The notes beneath the pieces are model-generated. The model saw nothing but the letters and a program-made list of their open reading frames with translations. It was not told the origin of the DNA and did no database searches. Made by a program: the position numbers and the translations under genes. Shown here one piece after another: positions 1 to 8,947 of a stretch of 16,673 nucleotides of DNA (position 1 is its first letter; each line of letters opens with the position of its first letter). Where the stretch lies: NCBI GenBank assembly GCA_964534765.1, contig CAZHRJ010000065.1, positions 1 to 16,673 of the forward strand, written 5' to 3'. This DNA is from CAZHRJ01 sp964534765. Lineage in GTDB: Bacteria > Lindowbacteria > 2-12-FULL-62-27.

Positions 1-79
1 ATTCCAGGCGGCCGCAAATTTTGTGAAGTTCCGACCCCTTAAGTTAGCTGGCATGTCCCTAAATCTCACAACCGATTTC

Positions 80-108
80 TTGACATTCCGGCCGACCCTG
101 ACTAAGAT
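80..108 (+). promoter_or_regulatory. Sigma70-type promoter for the TPR-dxr-rseP-proS operon
   Basis: A perfect TTGACA -35 box at 80-85 is followed by a 17-bp spacer and TAAGAT at 103-108, a 4/6 match to TATAAT. The expected transcription start, about 7 bases after the -10 box, falls near 115, which is next to the ATG at 117. The transcript would therefore be leaderless or nearly so. No Shine-Dalgarno sequence lies between the -10 box and that ATG. This is prediction from consensus matching only. Confidence 0.6.
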
Positions 109-116
109 GACGGTCC

Positions 117-1139
117 ATGAAGAAATCTCATCGGACACAGACGATGTTTGAACAGGAAAGCCGGGTGGCGGAACACTGGTTCTCGAACGGACAGATCGGC
201 AAGGCCCTGCCCCATTTCCGCCGGGCCATGCTCATCGACCCCCGGTCTCACCAGATGAAACTCCGAATCGGCCAATGCCTCGACCGCATGGGCCGGACAG
301 AGGAGGCGTCCGTGATGTTTGAGGATCTTGTCGGTCCCGACTTTGACGGCATCGCGCAGGCGCTCCAGGGGGAGATTTTACAGGCCTATACGAATCTCTG
401 CCACCGCACGGGCCGGGAATCGGCGGTACTGGACTGCTTGCGGCCGAAACTTGCGATGATCGAGCGTCTGCCGGCTCTGTACTACAATCTGGGTCTGGCG
501 TTGTACAAATCCCGGCAGATGGACGAGGCCCGGGACTGTTTCCTGCGGCTGAAAATCCTCCATCCCAAACATTCCGCCGGATACATCGGCCAGGCGATCC
601 TTCAGTGCCACGCCAACCGTTTTGCGGAGGCTCTCGAAGAACTCGAAAGCGGCCGGCGGGCGGTGCCGCATGACGTTCAAATTTTCGAGAACATCGCCGT
701 GGTTCACATGAAAATGGGAAACCCACTCGCCTCCATCACCATCCTACGGTCGCTGATCGAACGCGGCATGCGAAGCGCCAAACTCCTTCACATGCTCGGC
801 ATGGCTCACTTGAGACTCGGCAACCTCCCTACCGCTGAGACCCATCTTAAGCAAAGTCTCGACATCGAACGCACCGGGGACGCTCTGCGGGAAATGGGAT
901 GGCTGCTGATCGCCAAAGGCCTGCACGCCGAGAGCATCGTCTATCTCAAAGAGGCTCTGACGATCAATCCAAACGATATCTGGGCCAAACTCGATCTGGC
1001 CATCGCGTATTTCAAACAGGGCATCACCGTCGACGCGCACATCCTCTTCAACGAGGCCCGCGCGGCCGCGCCGTCACCGGAGGTCACCAAACTCCTCGAC
1101 GATCTGGCGCGGGTCATCGCCGCCGGTCCCCGGTCCTAG
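117..1139 (+). CDS. Tetratricopeptide-repeat (TPR) protein
   Basis: This 340-residue protein is built almost entirely of about eight degenerate 34-residue TPR units from about residue 17 to 330. They show the usual spacing of G/A/Y/F/P, for example the unit around residues 17-50 that ends in AMLIDP, and the later units ending in ILHPKH and LTINPND. There is no signal peptide or membrane segment, so it is probably a cytoplasmic scaffold or adaptor that binds other proteins; its partner is unknown. It is the first gene of the operon and lies 16 bases before dxr. The ATG at 117 has no ribosome-binding site and sits at the predicted transcription start. The in-frame ATG at 144 (Met10) directly precedes the first TPR and is an alternative start. 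TPR identity is secure; the specific role is not. Confidence 0.85.
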   Translation: MKKSHRTQTMFEQESRVAEHWFSNGQIGKALPHFRRAMLIDPRSHQMKLRIGQCLDRMGRTEEASVMFEDLVGPDFDGIAQALQGEILQAYTNLCHRTGRESAVLDCLRPKLAMIERLPALYYNLGLALYKSRQMDEARDCFLRLKILHPKHSAGYIGQAILQCHANRFAEALEELESGRRAVPHDVQIFENIAVVHMKMGNPLASITILRSLIERGMRSAKLLHMLGMAHLRLGNLPTAETHLKQSLDIERTGDALREMGWLLIAKGLHAESIVYLKEALTINPNDIWAKLDLAIAYFKQGITVDAHILFNEARAAAPSPEVTKLLDDLARVIAAGPRS

Positions 1140-1155
1140 CCGGCGCTTCCGTTTG

Positions 1156-2322
1156 ATGCGTCAGATCGCCATCTACGGCAGCACCGGCTCCATCGGCTGT
1201 TCGGCCCTTGACGTCATCCAAAAATTCCCTCACCGGTTCCGGATCCATTCCCTCGCCGCAACCGGCCGACGCCTCCCGGACCTTCTCCGGCAGGTCCGGC
1301 GGTTTCGGCCGCGGTATCTCATCGTCACCGATGCCGCCCGGGCCGCCGGATTGAATGGGGCGATTCCATCCGATGTGCGCCTGCGGACGGGGATGGACGC
1401 TCTGGCTGAAATCCTGGAGAGTTCGCCGCCTGATTTGCTCCTCCACGGCATCGTCGGCGCGGCGGGACTGCCGGCGGCGATTGCAGCGGCCAAAAAAGGT
1501 ATTCCGATCGCGCTGGCCAACAAGGAATCACTGGTTTGCGGAGGAGAGTTTTTGCGCCGCGCCTCAAAAAAAAGCGGGACGGTATTCCTTCCGGTCGACA
1601 GCGAGCACAACGCGATTTTTCAGGTACTGACAGGCGAATCGCCGGTGTCGATCCGGCGGATTCTTCTCACCGCGTCCGGCGGGCCTTTTTTCAAGAGCGC
1701 CAAGCCCTTTGAGCGCATCACACCCCGGGAGGCCCTCCGGCATCCCAACTGGCGGATGGGCCCGAAAATCACCATCGACTCGGCGACGCTGATGAACAAG
1801 GCGCTCGAAATCATCGAGGCCCGGTTCCTGTTTGACACGCCGCCGGAAAAAATTGAGGTCATCATCCATCCGGAGTCCATTGTTCATTCGATGGTCGAAT
1901 TCATCGACGGCAGCGTCAAACTCCAGGCCGCCGTGCCGGACATGCGCCTGCCGATCCAGTACGCGCTGTTCCATCCCGAACGGGCGAAGGCCTGCATTCC
2001 GATGCTGGATCTGCCGAAGGTCCGGACCCTGACGTTTTTCGAGCCGGACCAGGTTCGGTTCCCATCGCTTCAGTTCGCATACCGCGCGCTAAAAACCGGC
2101 GGGACCGCTCCGACGGTGCTTTCCGCCGCCAACGAAATCGCCGTTGAGGCGTTTCTCGCGAAACGAATTCGATTCGACCAGATATTCGAAGTCATCCGTC
2201 AGACCATCCGAAAAACGGCGTCTTTCGACGCGCATTCCATACAGGACATCCTGGATGCCGACCGGCACACGCGGACCCGGGCCCGGCGATTCATCGAGGA
2301 GAGCCTCGCATGTATACGCTGA
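1156..2322 (+). CDS. dxr: 1-deoxy-D-xylulose 5-phosphate reductoisomerase
   Basis: DXR rearranges and reduces 1-deoxy-D-xylulose 5-phosphate to 2-C-methyl-D-erythritol 4-phosphate with NADPH, the committed step of the MEP isoprenoid pathway, in the cytoplasm. Visible family signatures are the N-terminal nucleotide-binding GSTGSIG loop, the ALANKESLVCGG stretch, the metal-binding PVDSEHNAIFQ segment, the LTASGGPF loop and HPNWRMGPKITIDSATLMNK, which shapes the active site. The length of 388-389 residues is normal for the family. A TTG at 1153 directly precedes the ATG at 1156; I chose the ATG. The 3' end overlaps rseP by 13 bases, so the two are probably translationally coupled. The dxr-rseP-proS neighbourhood is common in bacteria, often alongside uppS and cdsA. 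Those two genes are not seen here, and a TPR gene stands upstream instead. Confidence 0.97.
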   Translation: MRQIAIYGSTGSIGCSALDVIQKFPHRFRIHSLAATGRRLPDLLRQVRRFRPRYLIVTDAARAAGLNGAIPSDVRLRTGMDALAEILESSPPDLLLHGIVGAAGLPAAIAAAKKGIPIALANKESLVCGGEFLRRASKKSGTVFLPVDSEHNAIFQVLTGESPVSIRRILLTASGGPFFKSAKPFERITPREALRHPNWRMGPKITIDSATLMNKALEIIEARFLFDTPPEKIEVIIHPESIVHSMVEFIDGSVKLQAAVPDMRLPIQYALFHPERAKACIPMLDLPKVRTLTFFEPDQVRFPSLQFAYRALKTGGTAPTVLSAANEIAVEAFLAKRIRFDQIFEVIRQTIRKTASFDAHSIQDILDADRHTRTRARRFIEESLACIR

Positions 2323-3656
2323 TCGGGACCGTGCTGGTCATCGGCATCGCCGTGCTGGTGCACGAGCTGGGGCATTTCATCATTGCCCGCCGAAACGGCG
2401 TGCGCGTGGAGGAATTCTGCATTGGATTTCCTCCGAGGATATGCTCCTTTCAGGGGCCGGAAACCAAATACAGCATTGGCTGGATTCCGGTCGGCGGATT
2501 CGTCAAGATGGCGGGAGAGGACCCGGAGGCCGTCAGCGGGGCGCCCGATGAGTTCTTCTCCAAATCCATCCCCACACGCATCCGAATCGCCCTCGCGGGA
2601 CCCTTCGGAAACTTTGTCTGCGCCTACTTCTGCGTTCTGCTCTATCTCTGGACCGGCGGCGTCCGGGACGCGCGGCCCGCGCCGGTATTTGGATCCATCC
2701 CGGCGACTGAGATCTATCAGGAATGCGGTATCCAGGTCGGCGACCGGATCATCGACGTGCGGGGCCGGCCCGCCGAGACATTTTATGGATCGGTTGAACA
2801 TCTCACTGACTCGGCCGACACTTGGCCGGCGGTCATGAGACTTCTTCGCGCGGGCGATACCCTTTCGATTCATCTGGATTCCCCCGCCGCCCACCGGCTG
2901 GCCGGCGCCGCGCGGCCCCTGGGTGAGCCGCGAGTGTCCCGCGTCATGCGGGGCGGTCCGGCCGCCAAGTCGGGTCTGCTGGCGGGGGACCGAATCGACT
3001 CGATCAACGGCCGGCCGATTTCGGAATGGTCGGACCTGCAGAAAACTGTTTCAGAATCGGGTGGCGAGACACTGGTATTGGGCGTCGTCCGCGGCGAGGA
3101 ACGCCTGACCGTGAATCTGGTCCCGGATGTCCAGAGCCAGCAGAAGGAAAGCGGCGAGGTGGAAAAAGTCGGCCGGATCGGAATTCAGTCCGCCGTCGAA
3201 ACCATCCCGCGCCGATACGGCGTCCTGGATGGGCTCTGGACGGCGCTCATCATGGTGGGCGATTTCATTCTGCTCTTTTTCGACGTCCTCTGGCGGCTGG
3301 TCACGGGCCATCTCCCCACGAGCCTCCTGGCAGGGCCGGTCGGCATCGCGCAGGTTTCGGGCGAGTATCTGAAACAGGGATTTCATCAGTTCCTGATGTT
3401 CCTCGCGCTCATTAACGCCAACCTCGGGTTCGTCAATCTCCTCCCGTTTTTCCTCATCACCGACGGCGGCCTGATTTTTCTGTTCCTGATCGAAGGCGTG
3501 CGCAAGCGCAAGATGTCGATCAAGTCGCTTGAGCGATGGCATCAGATCGGGTGGGCCATGGTTTTCACACTCCTGATCATGGCGACCTACAATGACCTGA
3601 TGATCCGGATGGAGCTGGGCGAAAAAATTTCCCGCGCGATCGACAGGCTGAAATGA
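2310..3656 (+). CDS. rseP: RIP metalloprotease RseP (site-2 protease, M50 family)
   Basis: This intramembrane zinc protease normally cleaves anti-sigma factors and remnant signal peptides in the inner membrane. The catalytic HELGH is at residues 18-22 inside the first membrane helix, and VGGFVKM follows near residue 61. Two PDZ-like segments lie at about 125-200 and 205-272; the second contains GPAAKSGLLAGDRIDSING. Membrane helices are clear near 92-115, 310-330, 360-395 and 412-427. The second metal-ligand motif reads NLLPFFLITDGG (376-387, Asp385) rather than the usual LLPxPxLDGG, with one extra residue and no second proline. The length of 448 residues is typical. It overlaps dxr upstream by 13 bases and proS downstream by 4 (ATGA), so translation is coupled. 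No rseA/rpoE pair is in view, so its substrate is unknown. Confidence 0.95.
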   Translation: MYTLIGTVLVIGIAVLVHELGHFIIARRNGVRVEEFCIGFPPRICSFQGPETKYSIGWIPVGGFVKMAGEDPEAVSGAPDEFFSKSIPTRIRIALAGPFGNFVCAYFCVLLYLWTGGVRDARPAPVFGSIPATEIYQECGIQVGDRIIDVRGRPAETFYGSVEHLTDSADTWPAVMRLLRAGDTLSIHLDSPAAHRLAGAARPLGEPRVSRVMRGGPAAKSGLLAGDRIDSINGRPISEWSDLQKTVSESGGETLVLGVVRGEERLTVNLVPDVQSQQKESGEVEKVGRIGIQSAVETIPRRYGVLDGLWTALIMVGDFILLFFDVLWRLVTGHLPTSLLAGPVGIAQVSGEYLKQGFHQFLMFLALINANLGFVNLLPFFLITDGGLIFLFLIEGVRKRKMSIKSLERWHQIGWAMVFTLLIMATYNDLMIRMELGEKISRAIDRLK

Positions 3657-4928
3657 GATTCTCCCGGCTCCTGGCACCGACCCTGAAGGAAATCCCGCGC
3701 GAGGCCGAGGCGGTCAGCCATCAGCTTCTCTTGCGCGGCGGGTTTATCCGACCCCTCTCTTCCGGTGTCTATCTTTTCCTGCCGCTGGGTCTTCGGGTTC
3801 TGCGAAAAATAGAGCAGATCGTCCGGGAGGAAATGAACCGCGCGGGTGCTCAGGAGCTGCTCCTGTCGGCCATCCAGCCTAGGGAATTGTGGGAGCAGAC
3901 CGGCCGATGGGCCTCCTACGGTGACGACATGATGAAACTCAAGGACCGCACCGGCCGGGAGTTCGGGCTGGGACCGACGCACGAGGAGGTCATCACCCAA
4001 CTCGTCGCCCAGGAGATCCACTCCTATCAGGACCTGCCCAAGATGCTCTACCAGATTCAGCTTAAATTCCGGGACGAGCCCCGGCCCCGATTCGGACTCC
4101 TTCGGTGCCGCGAATTTCTCATGAAGGACTGCTACAGTTTCGACGTCTCGCGCGAGGACGCGGAAAAAACCTACGCGGTGATGAAACAGGCATACGAAAC
4201 CATCTTCGACCGAATCGGCGTCCCCTTCATCGCCGTCCAGGCCGACCCGGGACTCATCGGCGGCAATCTCTCGCATGAATTCATCATGCCCGCCGACAGC
4301 GGAGAGGACACTATTGGTCTTTGCGGCGCCTGTGGATTCGCCAAAAACCTCGGTGGCGCGCCGGCGCGCAATCCCGAAAACGCGCCGGCAGACCACACGT
4401 GTCCGCAGTGCCGGGATCCGAAACCCTTGAACCCTGTACGCGGAATGGAGATCGGTCACATTTTTTTTCTGGGCACTAAGTACAGTGAAAAACTGTCCGC
4501 CGTTTTCCTTGACCGGGACGGAATGCGCAAGCCCATCGAGATGGGTTGTTACGGGATCGGAGTGTCACGCCTCATATCAGCCGTCATTGAAAACCGGCAT
4601 GACGACAAAGGCATCCTCTGGCCGATTTCGGTCGCGCCCTATCGGGCGCTGGTGCTGGCCACGATGATGGACAAACCCGAGGTCGTCGAGTCGGCCCGGA
4701 GGCTTTACGCGGACCTACAGGCCGACTTTCCGGGCGATGTCCTCATCGACGACCGGGACTGCCGGGCCGGAGTCAAATTTCACGATGCCGATCTCATGGG
4801 CATCCCCATCCGCGCGGTTCTGGGCCGCGGCGTGGTCGAAGGCCGGGCGGAACTGCAGCTGAGGTCGGAGAAGACCCCGCGGGCGGTTTCATTGGACAAA
4901 TTGAGGGAGGAAATGCGCGCGCACATCA

Positions 4929-4948
<20 letters not shown>
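3653..4948 (+). CDS. proS: Prolyl-tRNA synthetase, short form lacking the INS editing domain
   Basis: ProRS charges tRNA-Pro with proline. Class II motifs are present: motif 1 around residues 36-85 (SSGVYLFLPLGLRVL to LWEQTGR), motif 2 at 138-163 (FRDEPRPRFGLLRCREFLMKD) and motif 3 at 296-310 (EMGCYGIGVSRLI). An anticodon-binding domain follows, from about residue 325. The protein has only 431 residues, against about 570 for the common bacterial form. The roughly 180-residue INS editing domain that normally lies after the GEDT segment is missing. In its place are about 40 residues carrying two CxxC pairs (Cys224/227 and Cys250/253), which may bind zinc. The family INS domain removes alanine from mischarged tRNA-Pro, so this cell would need a free-standing deacylase of the YbaK/ProX type. 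It overlaps rseP by 4 bases and the next gene by 20. Confidence 0.95.
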
Positions 4949-5618
<670 letters not shown>

Positions 5619-5621
5619 GGC

Positions 5622-7949
5622 TTGCCAAAGTACACCTATTCCGAAGTCACCGTTGAGGGCCGGAAGGTACGCGTTCGGACTCCGGTTGTGGAAAAACTTC
5701 CGGCCTGGGATGCTTCGCACACGCGGGTCATCGGAAAACCCATTCCCCGGATTGACGCTATGGAAAAAGTCACCGGTCGCGCGATTTACACGGCGGACAT
5801 CACGCTGCCGCGGATGGCGCATGTCAAATTTCTAAGAAGCGCAAAACCCCACGCGAAAGTGAAGGCCATTGACACCCACGCGGCCGAAGGGATTCCCGGA
5901 ATTCTGGCCATTGTCAATCCGCTCGAACTTGTCGGAAAACAGTTGAAAGACATGCTCGGCCGACACCTGCCGATCCTGACGGATGAACCCAGATATGTCG
6001 GGGAGGAAATTCTAGCGATCTGCGCCGAGACGGAGGAATCCGCAAGGTTGGCGGTTTCACGGATCACGATCGACTACGAGGACCTGCCGTTCTCGATCGA
6101 TCCGGAAGAGCAGGTCAAGGCTCGGCAATTTGTCGGCGGTGGATGGACTCGCACGGCGCTGGGACAGGCGGCCGTCTATCAGAGGGGTGATCCGGACCGG
6201 GCGATGGCCGGGGCGGACCGGGTGATAGAGCGGACGTACCGGAGCGCGCCGGCCATTCACGCGTCTTTGGAGCCGCATGGAGCGGTTGCCCAATTTGAAG
6301 ACGGCAAGTGGACCGTCTGGGAGTCCACGCAGGGAGTCTTCGCCGTCCGGGACGAGCTGGCGGAACTTTTGGGGGAACCGGCAGGCAGCATCCGGGTGAT
6401 CTGCCGGCATATCGGCGGAGGGTTTGGGGGAAAGGCCTCCGCCGGAAAACACACCTTTCTGGCAGCTTATTTATCGAAAAAACTCGGGCGGCCGGTCCGC
6501 TGTGTGCTGGATCGATCCGAAGAATTCGCCCTTCCCTATGGGCGGCCCGCGGCGGTCATGACGATCAAAGTCGGTGTTCGAAGGGACGGGAAGATCATGG
6601 CCATCGAACAGAAGGGCATTCATGCCATCGGGCCCTACGAATTCGGCGCCGAATGGGGCAGCGCCGAGGACATGCTCGCGGAACTCTACGCTTGTGACAA
6701 CGTCCGGACGGAGACCCGCGCCGCCCTCACGCACGTGCCGCCGCCCTGCGCCATGCGCGCGCCCGGCTACGCCCAGGCCGCGTTCGCGCTGGAGCAGGCC
6801 ATCGACGAGGCGGCGCTGGCCATCGGTATGGATGCCATCCAATTCCGGTTGAAAAATATTCCCGCACGCGATCCATCCTCCGGAAAAGACTACGCCTCCC
6901 CCAAAGGCATGCACGGGTTGGCCGAATGTCTCAAAAAGGGGGCGGCAATTTTTCAGTGGGACAAAAAGAAAAACGAACTGCGCCAGATGGATCGATCCGG
7001 CCCCATCCGGCGCGGGATTGGCGTCGCGGCAACCGTGTGGAGCGGTGAAGGCGGCCCGCCGGCGGGAGCGATCATCCGGCTCAACTCCGACGGATCGGCG
7101 GACCTCTTTGTTGGCGCCGCCGATATCGGCACCGGCACGCGGACCGCGTTCGCGCAGATCCTCGCGGAGGAAACCGGCATCGCGACCGCCGACATCCGAG
7201 TCATCAACGCCGACACGCACCTGACCCCCAATTCCCTGCCCAGCTACGGCAGTCTCACTCTCGCCTCGACCGGGCCCGCGGTCAGGCGGGCCGCGAACGC
7301 CGGCCGCGCGCAACTCGCAACCCTCGCGGCCGACCTGCTGGAAACCGAGGAAACCAAGATCGTCTTTAGAGACGGCCTGGCGATCCGGCCCGCAGCCAGG
7401 AAAACGCCGGAATCGGCCGTGCCGATCAAGCGGCTGGTCAGCCTGACGACGGCCAGGGAAATCATCAGCGTCGCGGAGCGCGAGGGTAATCCTAATCTGG
7501 CGATCAAGACCTTCGCGGTCCAGTTTGTCGACCTCGAAGTTCATATTCGGACCGGAAAAATCATGATCAAGGAATTGGTGGCCGTCAACGACAGCGGCCG
7601 CGTCATCAATCCCCTCTCATTCCGGAGCCAGCAGATCGGCGGCGTGACCATGGGCATCGGCATGGGAATTCTCGAAGAGAGGGTCTTTGATCGGAAAACC
7701 GGCAAAAGTCTCAATCCGAATCTCGGCGAATACAAAGTTCCCACCATCCTGGATCAGCCGGGTCTGTTCCAGACGGGGGCGGTGGAAATCCCATTCGACG
7801 GCAACAGCATCGGCGCAAAGGGGCTTGGCGAGCCGCCGATTATCCCGACCTCGCCGGCGATCGCCAATGCTCTCGCCATGGCTATCAACACCCGACTCAC
7901 CCGCCTGCCACTGACTCCCCAGCGCGTCATCGAGTCGATACCCGCATGA
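5622..7949 (+). CDS. Molybdenum hydroxylase large (molybdopterin-binding) subunit
   Basis: This is the catalytic subunit of a xanthine dehydrogenase/aldehyde oxidase-family enzyme, which hydroxylates aldehydes or N-heterocycles with water as the oxygen donor. The N-terminal a/b-hammerhead domain starts near residue 38 (IPRIDAMEKVTGRAIYTADI). Molybdopterin-contact loops include GGGFGGK at 265-271 and the PPPCAMRAPGYAQ segment near residue 373. The catalytic Glu is Glu737 in GLGEPP, equivalent to the base in xanthine dehydrogenase. At 775 residues it has normal length. It has no export signal, so it would be carried through Tat folded with the small subunit. The start is TTG at 5622 after a GGAG-containing upstream stretch; no ATG fits as well. 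It overlaps the FAD gene by 4 bases (ATGA). The substrate cannot be read from the sequence, and no XdhC-type maturation factor is in view. Confidence 0.93.
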   Translation: MPKYTYSEVTVEGRKVRVRTPVVEKLPAWDASHTRVIGKPIPRIDAMEKVTGRAIYTADITLPRMAHVKFLRSAKPHAKVKAIDTHAAEGIPGILAIVNPLELVGKQLKDMLGRHLPILTDEPRYVGEEILAICAETEESARLAVSRITIDYEDLPFSIDPEEQVKARQFVGGGWTRTALGQAAVYQRGDPDRAMAGADRVIERTYRSAPAIHASLEPHGAVAQFEDGKWTVWESTQGVFAVRDELAELLGEPAGSIRVICRHIGGGFGGKASAGKHTFLAAYLSKKLGRPVRCVLDRSEEFALPYGRPAAVMTIKVGVRRDGKIMAIEQKGIHAIGPYEFGAEWGSAEDMLAELYACDNVRTETRAALTHVPPPCAMRAPGYAQAAFALEQAIDEAALAIGMDAIQFRLKNIPARDPSSGKDYASPKGMHGLAECLKKGAAIFQWDKKKNELRQMDRSGPIRRGIGVAATVWSGEGGPPAGAIIRLNSDGSADLFVGAADIGTGTRTAFAQILAEETGIATADIRVINADTHLTPNSLPSYGSLTLASTGPAVRRAANAGRAQLATLAADLLETEETKIVFRDGLAIRPAARKTPESAVPIKRLVSLTTAREIISVAEREGNPNLAIKTFAVQFVDLEVHIRTGKIMIKELVAVNDSGRVINPLSFRSQQIGGVTMGIGMGILEERVFDRKTGKSLNPNLGEYKVPTILDQPGLFQTGAVEIPFDGNSIGAKGLGEPPIIPTSPAIANALAMAINTRLTRLPLTPQRVIESIPA

Positions 7950-8947
7950 CGTACCCGGTGACGATCGAGCGGCCCAGGGATCTTTCGGCGGCCGCGCGGA
8001 GACTCCATGCGCTGCAGTCCAAAGGAGCCCCGATCGGGGGTGGATTGGAATTGCTGGAACTGTATCAGCACGCCGATCCGGCCGCCCCGGATGTCCTGAT
8101 TCCCATCCGGCAAATTGCCGACGTGTCGACGATCCGGGTTTCACCGGGCGAAGTCCATATCGGCGCGGCGGCCACGCTGGCGGAGGTCGCTGATAGCATG
8201 GGCGTCAAAAGGTATGCCTGGCCGCTGTCGGAAGCCGCCCAGTCGGTGGGTTCGCCGCAAATCCGCGCTCAGGCCACCATCGCCGGAACACTTCTGCAGA
8301 GACCCAGATGCTGGTATTTTCGAAACGGCATCTCCTGTTATAAAAACGGCGGCCAGACCTGCCCCGCGGTCGACGGGGACAACCGATACCACGCCATTTT
8401 CGGAGGCGGACCGACTCATTCCGTCTTCCATTCCGACGTCGGACTGGCCCTCCACGCGCTTCAGGCCAAAATCGATCTTGTCACCCCGGGTGGCGATAAG
8501 ACGATCGCCATCGCGGACCTGTATATCGATCCCCAGGTGGATGTCACGCGGGAACACGTGCTCAACCCCGGAGAGATCATCCGGGAAATCCGGATTCCCA
8601 AATTGCCCGATCGGTTCGTCGGGACATTTATGAAAATCCGGGAGCGGGGCAGTTTCGATTTCGCCATCGTCTCCGTCGCGCTCATCTACAATAATTACCA
8701 CGGCCAGTTCAAAAATATGCTCATCTTCCTCGGCGGCGTCGCGCCGCGGCCTCACGTTCCTCAAAAAACCATCGACGCCATCCAGTTTAAAAAACTCTCT
8801 CGCGCGCTCATCTCGCCGGCCGCGGACCTTGCCGCCGACGGCGCCACGCCGCTGGCCCACAACGCCTACAAAATTCCCATGGTGAAGGAGATCGTGCGGG
8901 AGGCGCTTGAACAAACGTACGAAAAACTAAGTTGGAGACCGGATTGA
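7946..8947 (+). CDS. Molybdenum hydroxylase medium (FAD-binding) subunit
   Basis: This FAD_binding_5/PCMH-type subunit passes electrons from the iron-sulfur subunit to an acceptor. Signatures are the early APIGGGLELLELY segment (28-40), which matches the GGT-type FAD loop of this family, HIGAAATLAEVA at 71-82, and SVGSPQIRAQATIAG at 100-114, followed by a CO-dehydrogenase flavoprotein-like C-terminal domain. Between 120 and 155 there is a loop with Cys122, Cys131 and Cys139 (CWYFRNG, ISCYKNGG, QTCPAVDG). This resembles the extra [4Fe-4S] loop of PaoB/YagS and of 4-hydroxybenzoyl-CoA reductase. Only three cysteines are visible there, so the cluster and its fourth ligand are unproven. At 333 residues it fits the family. 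It has no signal peptide, consistent with piggy-back Tat export of the complex. Its stop overlaps the start of the dehydrogenase gene. Confidence 0.92.
   Translation: MTYPVTIERPRDLSAAARRLHALQSKGAPIGGGLELLELYQHADPAAPDVLIPIRQIADVSTIRVSPGEVHIGAAATLAEVADSMGVKRYAWPLSEAAQSVGSPQIRAQATIAGTLLQRPRCWYFRNGISCYKNGGQTCPAVDGDNRYHAIFGGGPTHSVFHSDVGLALHALQAKIDLVTPGGDKTIAIADLYIDPQVDVTREHVLNPGEIIREIRIPKLPDRFVGTFMKIRERGSFDFAIVSVALIYNNYHGQFKNMLIFLGGVAPRPHVPQKTIDAIQFKKLSRALISPAADLAADGATPLAHNAYKIPMVKEIVREALEQTYEKLSWRPD

Noticed and set aside
2199..2894. 231-codon open frame on the - strand
   Set aside because: It spans the dxr/rseP junction in antisense and has no plausible start context or domain.
3587..4459. 290-codon open frame on the - strand
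   Set aside because: It is a shadow of proS, whose class II motifs are unambiguous.
6471..7544. 357-codon open frame on the - strand
   Set aside because: It lies wholly inside the molybdopterin subunit gene. It has no recognisable domain and arises from GC-rich codon bias on the opposite strand.
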